A stretch of DNA of 64,000 nucleotides from Rhineura floridana (Eukaryota; Chordata; Lepidosauria; Squamata; Rhineuridae). Numbering within the stretch: the stretch's first letter is position 1; every line of letters begins with the position of its first letter. The notes under the pieces were generated by a model. That model was not told the origin of the DNA. It saw only the letters and a list, made by a program, of their open reading frames with translations, and made no database searches. Positions 54,885 through 64,000 of the stretch are shown here, piece after piece. The stretch is taken from NCBI RefSeq assembly GCF_030035675.1, contig NC_084482.1:220309943-220373942 (forward strand), given 5' to 3'. The translations under genes and the position numbers were made by a program.

Positions 54885-56600
54885 CCTATTCATGCTCCCT
54901 ATTAAACGCTTTTGAGGGAGAAAAAGATTTGAAAAAAGCTTTTGAGAAAAGAGGGTATTTTCCCCCCACTCAGAAGGCCTTTTTGTATATCAACCTTTCA
55001 CACCAGCTGACCAGTCTAATCACTTTTACTGGCTAGATCCCAAGGAAGAGGTAGGAGGGGACAGGAACAGGGAGTCCTTCAAGCAACCTGGTCCCCAAGT
55101 TCAGCAGTTGTGCAACTGACCTCCCAGTCAGTAATCTTCACACTTCTAATTCCCAGCAAATCGCATTCAGAGGCATACTGCTTCCCAGAGAGAAACTACA
55201 GGGAAGCATCATTAACAATTGCATAACATGGATTAGTTACACAACATGGATTAGTTTGAAGTTACCAGACCATTCATATATCTGGCCCGAACTATCTATC
55301 CCAACAAACTGCCTCCTACAATAACTTAAGCAGAGATTCTTTGCAGCTTTGCTGCCTTTCCTAAAGACCTATGCCCTGGAGAAGCCATTCTGGCTATGTG
55401 ACCGCTGACAAAACGCAATTCTCACTCCTTTTCTCGGTGAGCACCAAATGAAAGTGAGGTCCTTCATTTGCCTGCTAGGAAATAGGACTGAGAGCAGATG
55501 CCACTGCGGAGTGAAATCAGTTTGGAAAAAGTATTTAAAATACATCAGCAGAAAAATAGTGAATTCATGTTACTTTATGAAAGATGTTAGAATAGCCAAT
55601 ACAAAAAATATCCAAGCAAAATAAAAACCATGTTATACACAAAAATACTTTTTTAGGTATATTAATAAAATGTGTGCACTGCAGAAGAAATTTATAAAGA
55701 ATATAAAATGTACATTAAAATGATCAATAAAAATCAACATTTAAAAAACACTAAAAAATGAATAAAATCAACAGTTAAAGGTATGCTAAACTATATGAAA
55801 ACACTCAGTAAGGAGACCATTAGAAACAAGTACTAGTATTATTTTATTTTCATTTAGAAATCACTTCCCAGAAAGTATCTCAAAAATACCAACAATAAAA
55901 AAAACATTTCATATGCAAACCAATTAAAAACATCTTAAAATCCCACACCGACCCTCCATGATGCAGAGTGGTAAGCGGCAGTAACACAGCCGAAGCTCTC
56001 CTCACAGCCGGAGTTCGATTCCAATGGAAGGAGGAAGTCGAATCTCCGGTAAAAGGGGTCGAGGTCCACTCAGCCTCCCATCCATCCGTGGTCAGTAAAA
56101 TGAGTGCCCGGCATGTGCTGGGGGGTAAAGAAAGACCGGGGAAGGAACTGGCAGTCCCACCTCATATATACGGTCTGCCTAGTAAACTTCGCAAGACATC
56201 ACCCTAAGAGTCGGAAACGACTCGCACTATAAGTGTGGGGACACCTTTACCTTTTAAAATCCCACAGAAACAGTAATAAAGCTCTTCCCTTAAAAGGTTT
56301 GTTGAAAAAGGAAGGTCTTCCATAGGCACCACACACAAAAAACACCTGTCTGATATGTAACAGGAGGAAGTTCAAAAAGTAGATGCCACCACACAAAAGG
56401 CCAGGTTTCTCTATCATGCAGAGTGGACTTCCTAAGGAGATGGTATGTGTAAGAGGCCATCCTCTGCAGATTTCAGTGATGGGCTGCATATATAATAGGT
56501 GAGATAATTTTTTAAGCATCCTGGCCCCAACCTGTATAGGGCTTTAATCTATGTAGCCTGCAAGATGAAGAGAGGCTCCCATTGAAGTTCTTTCCATACT
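54885..56600. repeat. Zinc-finger unit flank (unit 3)
   Basis: Direct copy of the block at 27719-29640 and 60290-61640. It differs from unit 1 in lacking the 28.7-kb solo LTR and in having a tRNA-type SINE at 55947. No gene seen. Confidence 0.85.
55947..56251 (+). mobile_element. tRNA-derived SINE (unit 3 copy)
   Basis: About 305 bp, with an A-box-like GAGTGGTAAGCGGCAGT, B-box GAGTTCGATTCC, a body with GGGGTCGAGGTCCACTCAGC and a tail AGTCGGAAACGACTCGCACT then CCTTTACC. Flanking copies of TTAAAATCCCAC (55935-55946; 56254-56265) are its target duplication. The same insertion is in unit 4. Confidence 0.85.
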
Positions 56601-56619
56601 CCCTGCATTTAAATTGTTT

Positions 56620-59066
<2,447 letters not shown>

Positions 59067-59454
59067 CTGCTGAGGGGGAAGAGGGTTGAAAAAAAAATTG
59101 GAATTTCAAGGCAAAAACAAAGCATTTCATCACAGATCAAGCCCAATTATCTGCTTCTTTATTTTTACATTTCCATAATTCCTCCTCTTTTGTCTTTGCA
59201 TTCCCAGATGAAACCATGATTACCTGAGCACAGTTTTGAAATTTCTTTCAAAGATACAGATAAACTAATCAATTCTGAACTGAAATTATTCTCCCTGCTC
59301 CAAAACAAAGAAAGATCTTAGATCTCCTATAGTTGAATAGCACAAGGGTATGTATATCCAAATGTCACTTGTGGACAGGAAACTGTACATAAAGCAAAAA
59401 GACCCAGACAGTAAGGGACAGGATACTTCTAAATATCAGTTGCTGGGAACTGCA

Positions 59455-59562
59455 GGAGGGAGCAACAGTTGCATTCAGGTCCTGTCTGCTTGCTTCCCAT
59501 AGGCATGCTGCACTAGAGGGGCCATTGGCCTGATCCAACAGGCTCTTCTTATGTTCTTAAAG
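59455..59562 (+). mobile_element. CR1 3'-tail fragment
   Basis: Same insertion as 32519-32635: CAACAGTTGCATTCAGGTCC to GCTCTTCTTATGTTCTTA. Confidence 0.8.
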
Positions 59563-59697
59563 ACATCTAAGACGTCCTCCAGGAGAACTCACACCCTGAT
59601 GGGTTAATTAATCTGCCAGGAATGATATCACACAGGAACTGAACAATCCTACAATTCCCAAACCAAAAAGGGCCTCACAACGCAGCTGAACATCTAC

Positions 59698-59775
59698 CTG
59701 TTGATGTCGCCTCTTCTTTGGGATCTGGGATAAAGGCATCTTCTCTTTCTTCCCAACACGAATGGAGGTCCGACT
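59698..59775 (-). CDS. Linker exon (unit 3)
   Basis: A 78-nt exon, paralogue of 32768-32845, with acceptor CCTTCAAAG and donor ACATCAACAG/GTAGATG. With a phase-1 exon ahead it reads ESDLHSCWEEREDAFIPDPK then EEATST, and it joins TGDGQKNE of the exon at 59066 in phase. The frame is intact. The KRAB exon expected upstream (higher coordinates) is not found before the unit 4 finger exon begins. Confidence 0.7.
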
Positions 59776-59821
59776 CTTTGAAGGAAATAGACAAAACTAG
59801 TTACTTTTGACCAGAAACAGG

Positions 59822-59990
59822 TCCATATTTATTGATTGATTGACTGATTGTATTTATATATTGCCCCATAGCCGAAGCTCTCTGGGCAGTTGACAGTACC
59901 TAAAAACAGTAAAAACAAATATACAAAGTTCAAACAGATCTTTTAAAAACAATTTAAAACACATTGTAAATACTTAAAACTATTTAAAAC
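59822..59990 (-). mobile_element. LINE 3' tail (L2-type)
   Basis: TTGACTGATTGTATTTATAT, TGCCCCATAGCCGAAGCTCT and CTGGGCAGTTGACAGTACCT match the tail at 49083-49220. Confidence 0.6.
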
Positions 59991-59999
59991 ACATATAAC

Positions 60000-60290
60000 A
60001 CTTGATGTCACTAAGCCCAGATTTGTCTGGATTTCCTCCTACTGCCATACAACTGTGATATATATTTCTAAAATAATATGCAATGAAAAGTGGGGTGAGG
60101 AGGAAGGGAAGGGCAGCAAATCTGCAGAAGAGGACAAATTGGGCACAGCTCACTTCTCCTTGATTCTTCATAATTTGACTGCAGTCAAAAGAGGAGCGCA
60201 GACAGAAATATAAGAACAAAAGAAACTGTGATATACTGAATCAGACCACTGGTCCCTCTAGCTCAATACTGTCTATACTGGCAGTATACT
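60000..60290. other. Intergenic, CR1-like scrap at the right end
   Basis: 60205-60290 (TGAATCAGACCACTGGTCCC, TCTAGCTCAATACTGTCTA) resembles an old CR1-type tail. The rest matches part of 31060-31110 (CACTAAGCCCAGATTT). Confidence 0.45.
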
Positions 60291-61639
60291 GGTTTGAAGT
60301 TACCAAACCATTCATATATCTGGCCCAGAACTATCTATCCCAACAAACTGCCTCCCCCAATAATTTAAGCAGAGATTTTCTGCAGCTTTGCTGCCTTTCC
60401 TAAAGGCCCTTCTATTGCCTGGTGAAGCCATTTGGCTATGTGACCACTGACAAAACGTAATTCTCACTCCTTTTCTCTATGCGCACCAGATGACAGTGAG
60501 GTCCTTCATTTGCCTGCTAGGAAATAGCACTGAGACCAGATGAGACTGCGGAGTGAAATCAGTTTGGAAAATGTATTTAAAATACATCAGCAGAAAACTA
60601 GTGAATTCATTTTACTTTATGAAAGATGTTAGAATAGCCAATACAAAAAACATCTAAGCAAAATAAAAACCATATTATACGCAAAAATACATTTTTTAGT
60701 TATTTATATTAATAAAATGTGTACACTGCAGAAGAATTTTATAAAGAATATAAAATGTACATTAAAATGGTCAATAAAAAATCAACATTTAAAAAACACT
60801 AAAAATCAATAAAATCAACAAAGGTATGCTAAACTAAACTATATGAAAACACTGAGTAAGGAGACCATTAGAAACAAGGACTAGTATTATTTTATTTTCA
60901 TTTATAAATCACTTCCCAGAAAGTATCTCAAAAATACCAACAATAAAAAAAACATTTCATATGCAAACCAATTAAAAACATTTTAAAATCCCACACAGAC
61001 CCTCCGTGACGCAGAGTGGTAAGCGGCAGTAACGCAGCCGAAGCTCTGCTCACGTCTGCAGTTCGATTCCAAGGGAAGGAGGAAGTCGAATCTCCGGTAA
61101 AAGGGGTCGAGGTCCACTCAGCCTCCCATCCATCCGTGGTCAGTAAAATGAGTGCCCGGCATATGCTGGGGGGTAAAGAAAGACCGGGGAAGGAACTGGC
61201 AGTCCCACCTCATATATACGGTCTGCCTAGTAAACGTCGCAAGACGTCACCCTAAGAGTCGGAAACGACTCGCACTACAAGTACAGGGATACCTTTACCT
61301 TTTAAAATCCCACAGAAACAGTAATAAAGCTCTGCCCTTAAAAGGTTTGTTGAAAAAGGAAGGTCTTCTGTAGGCACCACAAAAAAAAGACACGTGTTTG
61401 ATATGTAACAGGAGGAAGTTCAAAAAAGTAGATGCCACCACACAAAAGGCCATGTTTCTCTATCATGCACAGTGGACTTCCCAATGAGATGGTATGCGTA
61501 AGAGGCCATCTTCTGCAGACTTCAGTGATGGGCTGCATATATAACAGGTGAGATAATCTTTTAAGCATCCTGGCCCCAACCTGTATAGGGCTTTAATCTA
61601 TGTAGCCTGCAAGATGAAGAATAAAGCTCCCATTGAAGT

Positions 61640-61640
<1 letters not shown>
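60290..61640. repeat. Zinc-finger unit flank (unit 4)
   Basis: Direct copy of 55260-56600, very similar, including the SINE. It ends at the finger exon of unit 4. No gene seen. Confidence 0.85.
60995..61299 (+). mobile_element. tRNA-derived SINE (unit 4 copy)
   Basis: 305 bp, orthologous in place to 55947-56251, with TTTTAAAATCCCAC at 60981-60994 and 61300-61313 as target duplication. B-box CAGTTCGATTCC; tail AGTCGGAAACGACTCGCACT. Confidence 0.88.
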
Positions 61641-63766
<2,126 letters not shown>

Positions 63767-63825
63767 TTATCTGCTTCTCTATTTTTACATCTCCATTATT
63801 CTCCCCCTTTTATCTTTGCATGGCC

Positions 63826-64000
63826 CTCCCTCCCTATTCAATATCTATATAAACTCGCTGACAAAACACCTGTCGGCAGTAAACTCTCACCCTCCTGTCT
63901 TGGCAAGGAGACACTTAACCTGTCTTCTATATGCCGACGACATTGCCCTGTTATGCCAAAGGCAGGTGGGCTTACGTCGTCTCTTAAGAGAACTTGCCTC
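63826..64000 (+). mobile_element. Vingi-like LINE, RT region, cut by window end
   Basis: The plus frame reads SLFNIYINSLTKHLSAVNSH, PPVLARRHLTCLLYADDIAL and LCQRQVGLRRLLREL. It holds the RT motif C YADD with the downstream helix typical of Vingi/I-group LINEs of squamates. The frame is open to the end of the window. The 5' end begins directly in RT motif B territory, so it is 5'-truncated. Confidence 0.75.

Noticed and set aside
55960-56035. tRNA gene candidate from A-box and B-box
   Set aside because: The boxes belong to a SINE with a long body and target duplications; no cloverleaf is evident.
55968-56207. 79-codon frame repeated at 61016-61255
   Set aside because: It is the body of a tRNA-derived SINE, not a gene; repetition reflects the duplicated unit.

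Overview
The window is nuclear DNA of a squamate reptile, most likely a lizard. The signs are BovB (RTE) LINEs, Sauria-type SINEs (tRNA head, BovB-like tail), CR1 3' tails that read GCCTGATCCAGCAGGCTCTT, L2 and Vingi-like LINE ends, hAT MITEs and a local cluster of KRAB/C2H2 zinc-finger genes. There are no bacterial-style genes. Nearly all open frames outside the zinc-finger exons belong to transposable elements, and many are broken.

Host genes: the whole host gene content is a minus-strand KRAB zinc-finger cluster grown by segmental duplication. One gene can be followed through four exons with matching splice phases: a leader/start exon (47711-47881), a KRAB-A exon (38211-38349), a 78-nt linker exon (32768-32845) and a C2H2 exon (about 29640-30855). 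A paralogous start exon plus KRAB exon (12066-12226, 11186-11324) lies behind a CpG-rich promoter candidate near 19.25 kb, with no finger exon left of it in the window. Two more C2H2 exons (56.6-59.07 kb with its own linker exon; 61.6-63.68 kb) and a finger remnant (51.2-51.55 kb) sit on the right. All finger arrays show damage: a frameshift, a TAG, and a single TGA inside an otherwise continuous 20-finger frame.

Layout: 0.25-8.8 kb is a pile of LINEs, namely a BovB fragment split by a 4.04-kb minus-strand LINE of another lineage, followed by a long BovB that holds a Vingi-like insertion. 8.8-13.3 kb is duplicon D1 (start and KRAB exons). 14.36-17.97 kb is a hAT-like DNA transposon with 8-bp target duplications that carries a GC-rich array of alternating inverted repeats. 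18-20 kb holds the promoter candidate and a probable retropseudogene. 20.4-24.6 kb holds CR1 and Tx1-like LINEs with a solo LTR. 24.6-25.5 kb is a third duplicon copy, and 25.7-27.7 kb a minus-strand BovB. 27.7-33 kb is a zinc-finger unit. 33-48.9 kb is duplicon D2, enlarged by L2, SINE and LTR-element insertions, including a nearly whole Ty3/Gypsy-type element (39668-46725) whose integrase lies before reverse transcriptase, as in the Gmr1 group. 49.5-64 kb holds further copies of the zinc-finger unit, one part inverted, ending in a Vingi-like LINE cut by the window edge.

The zinc-finger genes are of the type that in other vertebrates silences transposable elements through KAP1/TRIM28. Here they are surrounded and interrupted by such elements. 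Insertions shared or not shared between the duplicated units give an order of events.
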